Positions 33,893-45,844 of a stretch of 64,000 nucleotides of DNA are shown here, one piece after another. The DNA is taken from positions 62,001 through 126,000 of the forward strand of contig JAJGOT010000288.1 in NCBI GenBank assembly GCA_022457155.1, given 5' to 3'. The notes below the pieces were generated by a model. It did not search any database. It worked only from the letters and a program-made list of their open reading frames with translations, and was not told the origin of the DNA. Both the position numbers and the translations under genes were made by a program. The first letter of the stretch is position 1. Each line of letters starts with the position of its first letter. The stretch is from Cladopsammia gracilis (lineage: Eukaryota; Cnidaria; Anthozoa; Scleractinia; Dendrophylliidae).

Positions 33893-34275
33893 GTTATCTT
33901 TCGTACATCATACATAACATACATACTTAAACTTTTTTATCCTCGAATTTTAATGTAGCTCACAAAGCTAATGTCTTCGAGCATCTGTCATGTCGTACCT
34001 CCTTTGAACGAGTTGTTTTATTGGCTCACTAAAACAATAGATGAATGACCTAAACAATGCCCCTATCCCTATAAACAATAGCAGGTACTGTTTTAGAACG
34101 GCCAATGAAAGTAGAGGTTTATGAGAGGTACGACCCTACCGGAGCATCTGAAGTCAAGCATTTTTGACGACTTGTCGTTCATACATCATACATAACATAC
34201 ATACTTAAACTTTTTTATCCTCGAATTTAAGTGTAACTCAAGAAGCTGATGTCTTCGAGCATGTGAAGTCACGCA
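33893..34275 (+). repeat. Diverged tandem duplication, first copy split by a MITE
   Basis: CATACATAACATACATACTT through ATGTCTTCGAGCAT occurs at about 33903-33987 and again at about 34180-34262. The first copy continues after the MITE at 34142. Confidence 0.8.
33988..34141. mobile_element. 154-bp MITE, copy 2, 9-bp TSD
   Basis: Same element as 20732-20885. Perfect duplication GAGCATCTG flanks it (33979-33987, 34142-34150). The 9-bp duplication points to the Mutator group. Confidence 0.88.
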
Positions 34276-34466
34276 TTGGTTTTCCCTCTAGAGGGATAGG
34301 TGTTGCCGGTTACTTTTAGCTTCCAGCCTCACTGAATTCAACAAATACATAAATAATATTCACCTATAAATAAATACCAAAATGGAAAAGAAATGAACCG
34401 AGCATGCTATCGGAAGAAGCTAGGACTGTTTTTCACTTTATAACCTACTCACAAGCTACTGACAAT

Positions 34467-37400
34467 TTATCGACACACGTGTTTTTCAACTATACTCCTA
34501 CACTTGTTACACTGTATTCTACAACACCACTGAAACCTGCAGGCGCAATCATGTTGCTCTGGGACTTGAAAAGTCTTATGCCCGCGTCCACAGCACAAAT
34601 TGTCACAACTCCCGGTTCCCGGAGCAGTATTGTTGCAAGCTCGTCCCGTGGTACCCAGCGAGCCGGTTTCGGAGTCAGCAACGCAGTAATCCGGGGACTC
34701 CACTAAAAACACGAGTTCATCACGTGATGGCTTTCTCCCTTCAGTTACCACGAGTTTGTTTCCGCTCTGATCGACTGTTGCTTGGAGAGCATTGTGATAC
34801 CTGTCGCGAAGATACGCCCCAACTGCTTCGAACGGACCCATGGTTTTAATGCAGGTCTTATAGACGCACGAACCAGAAATTCCATGACATTTGCAGACCC
34901 GCTTTGTATGCCTTTTCACGGCCTGCAAAAAAAAAAAACAAACAAAATGCATACCACTTATAATTATAAGAACAGAAAGACTGCTCAACCTTCCCCCCAG
35001 TGTATTCTCAGTATTAACCCTGTAATTTCCAAGAGTAAAATCCCAAATTTCATTTTGTAAAATATTGAAAAACAAATGGTACCATGCAAAAGTGCTGCCG
35101 AAGAGGTTTCATTTGAATGGTCACACCATAGATTTCGTCAAAAGTTAGAACTACACTTCATGTCTTCATAATTGACCCTGGGAGTGAAAGGGTTAAGACA
35201 CTGGCGAATAGCAGATTACATTCAGTTTTTGATCTCTTGTCGTCATTTTTAACTCGTGAATACAGATACCACGCAGGTCTTTACAAAGGGTAATTTCATT
35301 GTCCCTGGGTATCACGCAGTTCTATTGTTTTCAGGGCTGGGGTCCATTGTTGTGTTGTTTGTTCTATTGTTTTCTCAGCAAATCAGAGAAGACTCCTGTT
35401 AGAGCTGCGTACTGCCCCACGAATACGCAAAGCGTTGAATGAGTTGTAGGGTAGAGTCTACCTGCTATAGCTCAGAAGGAGGTCGGACACCTTATTGAGA
35501 ATTATATAACGTAATGTCGACACTTAGAATTTTATTTTCGATAAATTTTTAAGTGTAAAAAAAAATCTAAAATCCCCACTCAGGATTGAACCTGTTACCT
35601 CAGGTACGATTAGATTGACATAGCCTACCGTACCAGGCGTGCGTTTCTCAAAGCTCCGTAAGACTTTTCAGGCCCGATAGCTATTTTTTTAAACGTAGTT
35701 TCTAACGAAAGGCGTTGAAGTTTTTAGCCCACAAATCAGCTAAAGTTGTGTAGTAAACGCAACATTTTATTGCTTAGCTTTCAAAATCAACGAAAACCGA
35801 ATCTTTATTGGTAAACATTCTCACGTAACACAGCTTTTCGGGTCCGAAAAGTTTTCGGGACTTTCGAGAAACGGGCGCCAGGTTATCGCCTAGCTTCTGG
35901 GGTTGTTTAGGCCTAAATTTAACGATATAAACTTCTAACCCCAACCTCAACTGAAAGCTGACCAGTTACTACGTTATATATTCTCATTAAGGTGTCCGAT
36001 CTCCTTCTGAGTTATAGCATTTAGACTCAACTGAGTTATAGAAGTGGGGCCCGTAGACCTGCCAAGTCTCACGCCTTAGGCGTGAGTCTCACGCCTTGCG
36101 AGTCCAAAACTCCGATCTCACGCCTACTCACGCCTATGGAGCAATTTCTCACGCCTGACTTACAGATTTGAGTTATGAGCCTTAACTGATCGCATGCGCA
36201 TGATCCAATTAAAAATATAGTTACGTTCATGAAAATATGGCACTTTTTTGTAGGTTTTTATCGTTCTGAACGTTACAATTACAGAGGTCTGAGGTCCATG
36301 GAAATTTCCGAATTCTTCGGAACATCTTCGGACATCTTCCGAATAGATCGGGTTTTCTTCGGGTTTGGTCGGGTCGCCTTCGGAAATCCTGGCACTCCAG
36401 GGCTGGCACTCCGACGAAAAAATTTTCACGCCTATCACTCGGAAAAAGTTGGCAGGTATAGGCCCGCGCTATGTAATGGTCACCCGCCTTACCCATGGGG
36501 ATGGCGTTGGAGAGAAGGGAGGGTGGGGAGTTAGACACAAGGGGTGGGGGTGGAACAAAACGACAAGGAGAGGGGAGGGTGGGGAGTTAGACACATGGGG
36601 TGGGAGTGGAACAAAACGACAAGGAGAGGGGAGGGTCCGAAGGCCGTTTCGTATTTACGAGTTGGCACATGGGGACGAGGTTGGACGAAACCCATAAGTG
36701 GGTTGACACGTGTAACGCGCATTCACAGCTTCCGAAGATTCATTTTTTGCTTAGTACATACCATATTTGGAAACCCCTCGGCCCCTCGAAATTGGAAGCG
36801 AGTTGTTCTAGCGAATTGATTGGTTGATATTTTTATCTTGATTTTCCAAATACGGCTGTAACAACTTCCTAGCAAATTGAATAATCGGAAGCTTGTTTTC
36901 AAGCGTACAAGAGAGAGTTGGACGTTTCAACCGACTTATATGTTTCTGACGAAACGTATTACAGTAAAAGCGGTACACGGTTCAACAACGTTCAACATTT
37001 GTTGAGAACGATGTTGCAACTTGTTCAATGAGTAGAAAACCCATTCAACATTTTAAAACGATCGACTGACGTCGCGGTTCAACAAACGGAGTACAGCTTG
37101 TCTCTATTTTCGTTATTTTCGTTCAACAACGTCGTTTAACATGTTGTATGGTTTATTTCAACAAGGCATGACACAGTAAACTCTCTTAAGACAGACACCC
37201 CCGTAAGGCGGACACCTATTTAAGACGGATATACTTAATGTCTACATGACGTATAACCAGCGATGGCGGTAAATTTCGCATTTTGAAGGAAAGTGAAAAT
37301 GACTGCTGCCTGCAATTTCGTGTTTTTGGGCGAGAAAGAACGTGAAGTATTAGTTAAAAAACGGAACAGAAAGAAAAAACAGAAGAAAAAGGAAAAATTA

Positions 37401-40400
37401 TTGATCACGTGATTGGACAAAAAGGGCGCGAAATTTTCGCGTTGCCGCGGTCGCACTGTTTCTTTTCTTGGCGTAGCTGAATGAAAGCTGGTTCAAAATT
37501 TAACCGCTCGACAAGGAGTGAATGAAGGAGCAAAATTTTCGGAAAATTCCTTTAGTAATCACCTCTGGAATATGATATAGACTTGATGCTTCCTCAGAAA
37601 AGTTTCTGATCTCGTCATCACGGCTGTAGGAGCTACAAACGAGCAAGTTTGTAGACAACATTGATCGACTCAGCTCGTACTTCGATGTTTGAAAATTTGG
37701 TGCTGATGGAAGGGACTAAAACGCCAAATCAACTACAGGTATGATGCTTTAACCGTTTCTTGTATCCTTTAGCTGTGAATTTTTGTAAGACATAAGATAC
37801 TGTCCACGCTGCAGTTCTTTCTGACTTTTCGCCGCTATATTTAAGCTTAGGTATCGATTAGGTAGCCGTGTGTTTGTTGATCAATTTGTTTTGATTCTGA
37901 CTAACTGAACTTTTTAAGATACGAAACACTTGTAACTAAGACATTGTATGCCATTTTACTGTGTTTTAATTCGTGTAGTCACTACTCTGTCCCGTTCTTT
38001 TATAAGTAGACCACAGGTGAACCAAGCACAATATGCGAGTAGGGAAACTGGGTACTAGAATTGAGCTTTGTTTAGGTTTATTTTGCTTTGCAACGTTTGC
38101 GAGAATTTCTGCACGAAATTAATAACTTTTCTCTTAAAAAGTACAAATGAAGTTCGAAATAAGTGTTAACATGTAACCTAGTGTCTTTGTTTGTTCATTG
38201 GGTCCCTCCGTGGCCTGTATTGGAGTATTTTCTTCCATGCGCACCATCATGGATAAATATAACGCAGACACCTTTGTAAGGCGGACAGACTATTCACTGT
38301 TGAACCGTGTTTCACAGGGTTTTGGGCGAAAGGAGCTTGGACGCTAGTAAGACGAGGTCATTCCCATGACAGCCTGCGCACCTTGCATCACCTGCATCTA
38401 ATCTATCTCGCCCTAAAATCACGGTAAAAACGAGTAGTTTTTACCGACAAACGCAGCTCTGAAGGCAAGAATCCCTAAAAAGACGTAAATGACGACTTAT
38501 ATAGAATACGTCAACCGGCATGTCATTCTTATTATTACGGCTCAAATTATATCGTCGCGAGTCAATGCAACAAAATGAGAACTGACCCGAAAAACGGAAT
38601 TCTTGGCTAATACATGACCTTTCCATTTAGTGTTGCGTCGCAAGGCCTTGAGGCTACTGTTTTAGCGACAAGTTAATTTATCGAATTTAGCAATTGCACG
38701 TAAATAGACAACTTATTTCACGGACAGTCGCTAAATTTAACCTTCGCTAATTTTAACATGATCTTCCTGCTTTTAAAAACAATTAAAGCATACATCCTAA
38801 CAATGGGGTTCTTTATTGTCGATGTTATTGAGCGCAAGGCTATTAATACTGAGGGCCGCAAGCTGTATTGTCACTGTGACTGAGTACTCACTGCATAGTA
38901 TTACAGACGATTCCCACAGTCATTACAGAAAAATCAAGATAATTGCCAAGACAAACCCTAATGCCTTTTATTTTTAAATTCGCAAAATTCAAAAAAATTC
39001 GCCCACATCAAAATTTTCGCGGCCAGAACTTTCGCGATGAGTCGAGAATTTTTGGTAAGAAAAGTTCCAAACCTCCAGTCCCCCAAAATAGAGTTGTATT
39101 TTTAAACGACGCTCGCGTAACGAAATAACAAAATGCAAATCATATCAATCAATCATGATTTCAAACGTGTCTGGCTGCTTGTCACTCTCAGCATAGTTTT
39201 CAGACAATTTTTTGTGTCTTCTTCGATTCGTCACCTTACGTCTATTTAAGAATTGGAGTTAGAAAATAACAGAAGCAATGACGCAAAGTATGAAAGGGTC
39301 ATGGTGACCGTTCTACATTCATTTTAAGGCAAGCAAGAAATACTTCTTTAGAATTTCGTTCATGTGGACTAGACTTTTGCGTGATTAGTTTTTTTCGCAA
39401 ATCTCAGACGATGCGTGAAAATAGGAAAGTGAGCTAAAGTGAATCGAAACCGGCGGTGTGAAAATTTAGACATTAGCCTGGAATGCATAAGTAAGTTAAC
39501 AAACAAATACCTTCCAATACCGAACAAACTGCGCTGCTTCCATATTTGTTTTTTACCACAAGTTCAAGTTCATATCACAAAAACGTTTTAAATGGAAGAA
39601 ATTGCTAAGATAAGCGACGTTGAATTGGCTTCAGGGAGGGTAAAATCGCTAAATTAGTTGTCGCTATAGATGGTAACCTTACTACTTCGAGATGAACAAT
39701 TGCAAGTTAACTTTTAGTATTCTGAAAACGAGGGTAAAAACGTGATATTAGTTTCATAATCGCGCACTTCAGAGATCATAACAATAAATACTTTATTAAC
39801 CATTTAAGATATTTTGCGTTGTTTTCGCAATAATAAACACAAGGAAAATTTTAGACGAAGACCAGCAAAGCGGCTTCTACTCTGACTTATGTCTAAACGA
39901 GGAATGGTTAGGATACTCACTTGGAATAGTGGTTGTGCTGTTTTTCCATATAATTTTAGTGCCTTTAAAAGAAACAATGAAAGATAATATAGTTTGAGCG
40001 TTTCCGTTCCGAAAATTTCAGAGAAAGGCGTCTTGTCTCCCGAATTTACAAGCCGAGTGTTAAATAAGAAAGTCAGTTCTAGACAAAACAAACAAACAAG
40101 GTTATATTCTACCCAGAATTGGTGTTTCGAAAGGGCAATATTGCAGGTGACTGAAACGTTATTGTACTTACACTTCTTCCCACGAAATTATTGTGAAGAT
40201 TCATCTTTGCTCTAACATCTTGTCCCTGTTCTCGAGAATCCACAAATGACCTGGCAAATTTTAGACCATATGTGATGTTGTCACTGCAACCTTCCCAATC
40301 AAAGCCTTTGTGACTTCTTCCAGAACGTCTCGTATCGCAGCTGCAATTTCTGATTTCACCGCGACTACAAGCTTTCGTCACTTCGTGTACAACTGCGGCC

Positions 40401-41126
40401 GAAGATATGGCGTGGACGAAAGCAGTCTCCCGGCTAGCTAAACAATGTCACAAAATTAAAATATTAGCACTTAACCAGTAAAAAAAATCGAAACCAGGAG
40501 TTGTGAGGATTGGCCTGACAAAAAGATTTCGTGCTCACAGCTTTAAAACTTTCAACTCCAAGTAAAGTTTTAACCTCTGTTTGAAAATTTAACCCTTAAT
40601 TTTTACTGTTATGTAAACTCTCGTATATATTAATTAGATATAATAACAGCAATTAGGAAATTCCTTTTCGTAAAATAACTCTACCTTTTCGCAGAACTTT
40701 TCCGAAAACGCTGACATCTCTGGGAACCGTTGAACAATTCCACAATTCATCCTTTAGTTGTCTCTGGCATTCTTCTACACCAAGCTTTGCACCTTTACCA
40801 ATGCTCATCATCACATCAGGATTTTCATGGCAAAGTTGTCGTTGGTCGTTGACCAACTCAGCAACGTTGCACATTATTTTCGCACCCAATGCATAAACTT
40901 GAGACATAAACCTGACGCAGACACAAACAAATGATTTCTCATCAATAACTTTAAAATTCAAGAACATCGGCCATGCTCACTTGTTAATTTCAACACTTCT
41001 TGGGTTAATTTGGATATTTAGGGTGAGTTCGATGTTTATGAGAGACACTTACCACCAATGGGAAGATGAAAGTATTGGAAATGTAAACAAAATAGCAGTG
41101 AAAAACCAAAGTGTCGTGGTCCGCAT
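34467..41126 (-). CDS. Wnt2: Wnt2-type secreted ligand, downstream tandem copy (A, short C-terminus)
   Basis: Secreted lipid-modified Wnt ligand. Exons on the minus strand: 41126-41053, 40911-40685, 40437-40172 and 34922-34467 (1023 bases, 340 residues), all GT/AG. Residues 1-22 form a signal peptide. There are 24 cysteines, the canonical Wnt number. The palmitoleoylation loop [10 protein letters not shown] is intact, with Ser205 the expected acylated residue. Subgroup call: [29 protein letters not shown] and [14 protein letters not shown] align best with vertebrate WNT2. It ends directly after the last cysteine (HVCR), without the short tail of human WNT2 or the long tail of its neighbour. 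The usually invariant Trp after KTC is Ile here (KTCIKTM). The third intron is 5.2 kb and holds a MITE, a minisatellite and other repeats. Same strand as Wnt2-B, convergent with ASZ1. Confidence 0.93.
35014..35196 (+). mobile_element. 183-bp MITE, single-unit form (Wnt2-A intron 3)
   Basis: Ends TTAACCCTGTAATTTCC and GGGAGTGAAAGGGTTAA are inverted. The interior has one unit of the sequence tandemly amplified in ASZ1 introns 6 and 11. Confidence 0.85.
35303..35418. repeat. Interspersed repeat, copy 2 (first at 203-318)
   Basis: See 203-318. Here in Wnt2-A intron 3. Confidence 0.7.
36055..36462. mobile_element. Inverted-end element with CTCACGCC repeats (Wnt2-A intron 3)
   Basis: ACCTGCCAA (about 36058) is inverted relative to TTGGCAGGT (about 36448). 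CTCACGCC occurs repeatedly just inside the left end and TTCACGCC inside the right. Target duplication not resolved. Confidence 0.55.
36510..36635 (+). repeat. 56-58-bp G-rich minisatellite, 2.2 copies
   Basis: GAGA(A/G)GGGAGGGT units start at 36510, 36568 and 36624, each carrying GGAACAAAACGACAAG. Wnt2-A intron 3. Confidence 0.85.
36640..40171. other. Rest of Wnt2-A intron 3
   Basis: AT-rich intron DNA with GTAAGGCGGACA(C/G)-type repeat ends near 37203 and 38277 and a TTCAACAACGTTCAACA cluster (about 36980-37160). No coding sequence recognised. Confidence 0.5.
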
Positions 41127-42319
41127 GTTGATCTGTTGTGACTTCGCTAGTGGTTGCATGCAGCTCCGATGCGCCGTCTGATTTGAAATTTCTGCTACTC
41201 GAAACCGTCTGATCAGTAACAAATAAACAAAAGGCTATTCACTGAAGTACATGCATTCCAAATCAAGTGCTCATTCATCTTATCTCAAAAAGAATGACAT
41301 TAATTGGAAATCATACCAGTTTGTATAATTTCTGATACTGGCTTCATTTAATCTTGACCACCGTACCACGTATACTTTCGTATCCACACGTCATATCAAT
41401 CCTTTTCCGGGAAACGCTTATTTCATCTGTATGAAAAACCGTCAGCTTCAGTGTCTCAAAAAGTGTAACAGTTTTTAACATATAATTAAATAAGAAGGAA
41501 AATGTAATTGAAATTCTTAAGACAGTGGCTTCACTGTCAGTGCATTTTTATGGTATTTCAGTCGCCTCGGGCTCCAGTAACATAATTGCGAAACTTTAGT
41601 AATGGATAATATTGTCCTTAAGTTAAACTTCATTGATTTCAAGGTCACACTGATGGCTCACTGAAAAATTCTAGAATCTAGGCTTGTGGTAATAGTTGGT
41701 TAGCTTTTGTTTTGTGATGTGGGAATTGACTCATTTGAGCAAAAGATAGTTTTGTGGTGGGGGAATTACGTCATTTGGTGATCACAGTACATCCGCAACA
41801 CCAACTTGCTTTTGGTACACAATCAGTCATAACGTAACTGTGATGAGGTTGCTGTCATTGGTAGCCTCGTCCGAGTCTGTAACTCATGCTTGTTTAACTT
41901 CAGTAACATCTTCCTAACAGCAATCTTACACCCTTTTCACCCACTACTTAACAACTGTCGTGTTTCTGTGATGATAATATACTTGTTTATTTGCTTCCCT
42001 GATCGAAGAGGGGGCTATTGTACTAAGTTAATAAGCGTGTTTGAAATATTTAATACGTTTTAGTACTCACGGTACAAACAACTATTTATAGTTCAACTGG
42101 TGGCACAGTGAAATCAATTGTTTACGACATATTAAATACTCCACCACAGTTAAAGATATAAAAGCACGGATTCCATTCAATCTATTTTGAATTTGAAGAG
42201 GTGTGACATAGTTTTGCAGTGAGCCTGAATCGATAAGAGTGGTCAGCAGCCGATCCCTTTACGGTGACAAAAGCAAGGTACAATTTCCGTACCGTTTAAT
42301 CAGCCTCAAGCGTTTAATC

Positions 42320-42600
42320 AGCGTCAAAAACTAAAGGCTGAAATGGTCTATAAGTCCTTAAACGACCTCGCACCGAATTATTTGTCCGCTAAATTCATTC
42401 AGCGGTGTTATGTGATTACTTCTTACAATTTGCGGGATTCTGATAATAAGCTTGTAATACCATTGCCACGTACTAACTATTACAAAAATAGCTTTGCCTA
42501 TAGTGGTGCAGTCCTCTGAAACAGTCTACCCTCAGCTGCTAGGCAGGCAACATCTCTGACTAATTTCCGACGATTCTTAATTAATTTTGAAATAAAGATG
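42320..42600 (+). pseudogene. LINE polymerase C-terminal fragment
   Basis: The plus frame reads AEMVYKSLNDLAPNYLSAKF, then YNLRDSDNKLVIPLPRTNYY and AYSGAVL, a TGA where the family has Trp, then NSLPSAARQATSLTNFRRFL. This is the 3' end of a non-LTR retrotransposon ORF2. Truncated at the 5' side and dead. Confidence 0.85.
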
Positions 42601-42601
42601 G

Positions 42602-43538
42602 CGGATCCAGGGGGAGGGTCGGGGGGGGGGGGGGGTCCGGACCCCCCACCCCCACCCCTCCCTATCAGTAGGCCTGAATAGATTGTGCTCGGCAACTTTT
42701 GAGCAACTTCTGGAGTTTTAAGCAACTTTTTGAACTGCAAGCAGCCTAGGGCCACTTTTGCCTTCCTTGGCAACTTTTGAGCAACAAATAATGATAAACA
42801 CCCAAATTATCCCAAATGTTTTTGTTAATTGAGACTGGTTGACACTAAAAGTGCTGTAGACGCGCGTACGTGTATTGAATAGTATTGACCCTGCAAATGA
42901 TTAACATTCCTTTGTTTTCTACTCTCTGTGCATGAATTGATGTGCGCCCACGAACTGGACAGCAGCTATCTATTTAATATCGCCCGCGAATTATCCAGCG
43001 GTTAGCCGGTTATTGGCTCCACAGAGCTGCCGCCATCTTGGTATCATTAGAAACTACTTTACTTCATTAGAAAGTAGTCAAAGTACTACTATTGGTAGTT
43101 ATGTTGAAATTTAAAATTATATTGAATTACACATCCAACATTTCCATGTTTTAAGTTGTTATCGAGAATAAAATGGCTCGCCAAAGTGAGCAAATTTTTC
43201 AAATTTTGGTAGCAACTTTTTCAATGTTTGGCAACTTTTGAGCAACTTTTAGCCTTTTTTGGAGCAACTTTGGCTAGATTTGCTAGCACATTCTATTCAG
43301 GCCTACCTATCAGACCTGTGTCTCTCATGTGGTACATAAAAATAATACAATAAAATTGTTTTATACGTAGTTGTTTCACTTCCACCAATTGACTGATTGT
43401 CAAGTTTTTGACTTAACAAACGCTTTTCCACTCTCAGAAATGCTGGAAATGGCGTTTTAGAGGGTAAAGTCGGAAACATTTTCCCGGGGACATGCACTCG
43501 GACCCCCCCCATTCAGAAATTTCTGGATCCGCCCCTGA
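42602..43538. mobile_element. hAT-type element with GGCGGATCCAG ends, split by a nested element
   Basis: GGCGGATCCAG (42601-42611) is inverted relative to CTGGATCCGCC (about 43523-43533). The right end continues as CAGGGGCGGATCCAG on the complement, a typical hAT terminus; the left end is altered. Contains a long poly-G/poly-C stretch. Confidence 0.6.
42669..43305. mobile_element. 637-bp hAT-type MITE nested in the previous element
   Basis: Inverted ends TAGGCCTGAATAG / CTATTCAGGCCTA. Perfect 8-base duplication CCTATCAG (42661-42668, 43306-43313). The subterminal regions repeat GCAACTTTTGAGCAACTT. Confidence 0.85.
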
Positions 43539-43989
43539 CTGTTTTATTTTTACGCTGATTAGATTCTTTACTACAGGATCCGGTGCTTCTATTTTGTTAC
43601 GGTGGTTCTTGCAAACACAGTTACGTTTTGATCCCTTTACGCTATGTGCATCCATACTGAGTACGTGGAATTTGACATTTTTGGAAATTTCCCTTCCTCG
43701 GACTGATCTACTGCGAGAGGATTCTGGGTAATCACGATTCTGAATCAACCTCTCGTCCCCAGGGCCTTTTCCGCTTTCAAAATGGCGGGGCGGGCGTAAG
43801 GCTACCAAAATACTCCGAAACTCCTAGGTTATTTTGTCAAGTAAAACATGATTGAATGTCTCCGTTTCGTTTGAATAACGCTTTCAGATTGCCAGAAAAG
43901 ACACACGACTGCCAATCTACGTAAATAACCTCCAAAAACGTCATTTCATCATGTACATGTGTCGGTTTACATGTCCCTCAATTTAGACC

Positions 43990-44605
43990 CTGGGGACGAG
44001 GGTTCTTGGTTAACATGGTACCACAAGAGGGTTCTGGGTAAACATGGTACCACAAGAGGGTTTTGGGTAAACATGGTACCACAAGAGGGTTTTGGGTAAA
44101 CATGGTACCACAAGAGTGTTCTGGGTAAACACGGTACCACAAGAGGGTTCTGGGTAAACATGGTACCGCAAGAGGATTCTGGGTAAATAAGGTACCGCAA
44201 TTGCAAGAGGGTTCTGGGTAAACACGCTTCCACAAGGGGGTTTTGGGTAAACATGGTACCGCAAGAGGATTCTGGGTAAATAAGGTACCGCAATTGCAAG
44301 AGGGTTCTGGGTAAACACGCTTCCACAAGAGGGTTTTGGGTAAACATGGTACCGCAAGAGGATTCTGGGTAAACACGGTACCGCAAAGGGATTCTGGGTA
44401 AACATGGTGTCGCAAGAGGATTCTGGGTAAACATGGTACCGCAAGAGGATTCTGGGTAAATACGGTACCGTAAGATGATTCTGGGTAATCATGGTACCAC
44501 AAGAGGATACCACAAGACATGATACCACAAGACAGACAAGAGGATTCTGGATAAACATGGTACCGCAAGAGGATTCTGGGTAACCACAATGGTTTAGTAC
44601 GTTAC
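43990..44605 (+). repeat. 29-bp minisatellite, about 20 copies
   Basis: Units of the type GGTTCTGGGTAAACATGGTACC followed by (A/G)CAAGAG recur every 29 bases (44012, 44041, 44070, 44099). A longer ATTGCAAGAG variant is duplicated as a block at about 44170-44350. Open frames across it on the minus strand are periodic by-products. Confidence 0.95.
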
Positions 44606-45128
44606 TTCAAGAGGATTCTGGTGGAGCACGGTATACGTACTTCGCTGCAAAAATATCCAACATATGTTTTCTTGCTGATGTGTGTTTTATTTTGAATACA
44701 AATTTAAACATAAACGTTTTAACCTGAAAACACGTGCGCTTCAACAAACAAGTGCCAACAAGTATTATTTGTTTATAATTGTTGTCTTAGCCTCTCACTG
44801 ACTTTAAATATTTACATAAATAATGTTCACCTGGATAAATATCAGAGTGACAAGAAATATGTATTCGTCGTTGATTATTGGTTGTTAATCAATTATATTA
44901 AAACGGCAATGCTTTCAAACCAACAGATTTGCAAGGGAACTCGAAAATTGAGTTCGATTCAGAGCCAGACTGTGGAGTAGCTATTTCTACAAGCCATTTG
45001 GTTCACAGCCGCTATTATTCATCTTCTTAGAACTGAAGATACAGAAATTAATCCAATTTGGATTTTGTCCAACTTATCCGCAGTAAAGACGCGCTCTTTA
45101 AGGACCATTCCAGCTTGCCATATCCTAG

Positions 45129-45344
45129 TTAAACCTTTTTACTCCCAGGGTCAATTATGGAGACATGCAGGGTAGTTCTAACTTTTGAGTCTGTGGACGA
45201 AACCCTATGGTGTGACCATTCAAATGAAACCTCTTTGGCAGAACTTTTGCATGGTACAATTTGTTTTTCAATATTTTACAAAATAAAATTTGGGATTATC
45301 CTTGAATTTTTCAGTTTTGGCACTCTTGGGAGTTAAATGGTTAA
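45129..45344 (-). mobile_element. MITE, single-unit form, near the Wnt2-B 3' end
   Basis: Same family as 35014-35196, opposite orientation: starts TTAAACCTTTTTACTCCC and ends GAGTTAAATGGTTAA. Confidence 0.85.
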
Positions 45345-45844
45345 GTATAACAGAATGTGCAGAAGAACAATTCTAAAATCTATGGTGGATGATTTTCTTA
45401 GAGGTACTGTTTTGCCTGCCATCTTGCAATACACAAGTGAAGGTTTTCATTCAGCCACACAGGCGCTGAATTTTTCCCTCCAAAACATTTTTTTCTGGAC
45501 AACGATAAAATATGCCGGTTCCGTCTAATCTACGTGTTTTAACGCTGGTGCTGATCCATAAAGAATGCGCTTTTAGCTTCCTGAATTGTTTCGTACCATT
45601 TATTAGGGCATTTTTATTTTCATCAGTTTCACTAATTTTTGGCTGTCCTGTGAATAAACACCAAAGATTATTTTTGTATTTTTTCTTTTTGAAGACCAAA
45701 CAGACAAGAGCTAAAGCCTGGGGTTTTTAAGTAAAGCACGCTTGAACTGTCCGTACACGAAGTCTCTGCTCAATGAATAAAGTGACAAAGCCACTTCATA
45801 TAATCACAGCATCTTGTCCTCTGCAGAAAGCCTTATATTTCTTA

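Larger units (their letters stand above)
31598..34466. other. Region between the convergent ASZ1 and Wnt2-A genes
   Basis: Both 3' UTRs lie here. Otherwise repeats: inverted-repeat element 31640-31775, interspersed repeat 32325-33600 with a nested Harbinger-like element, and a tandem duplication with a nested MITE (33893-34275). No gene seen. Confidence 0.6.
41127..45844. other. Intergenic region between the two Wnt2 genes
   Basis: Holds the Wnt2-A promoter side (41127-42300; no clear TATA chosen), a LINE fragment (42320-42600), nested hAT-type elements (42600-43540), a 29-bp minisatellite (43990-44605), a MITE (45129-45344) and the Wnt2-B 3' UTR. No additional gene seen. Confidence 0.6.

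Noticed and set aside
43967..44589. Three long overlapping reading frames on the minus strand (up to 203 codons)
   Set aside because: They run through a 29-bp minisatellite. Since 29 is not a multiple of 3 the same repeat is read in all frames, and no stop occurs in the unit. Not genes.
43990..44605. CRISPR-like regular repeats
   Set aside because: The units are contiguous tandem repeats without unique spacers, in an animal genome.
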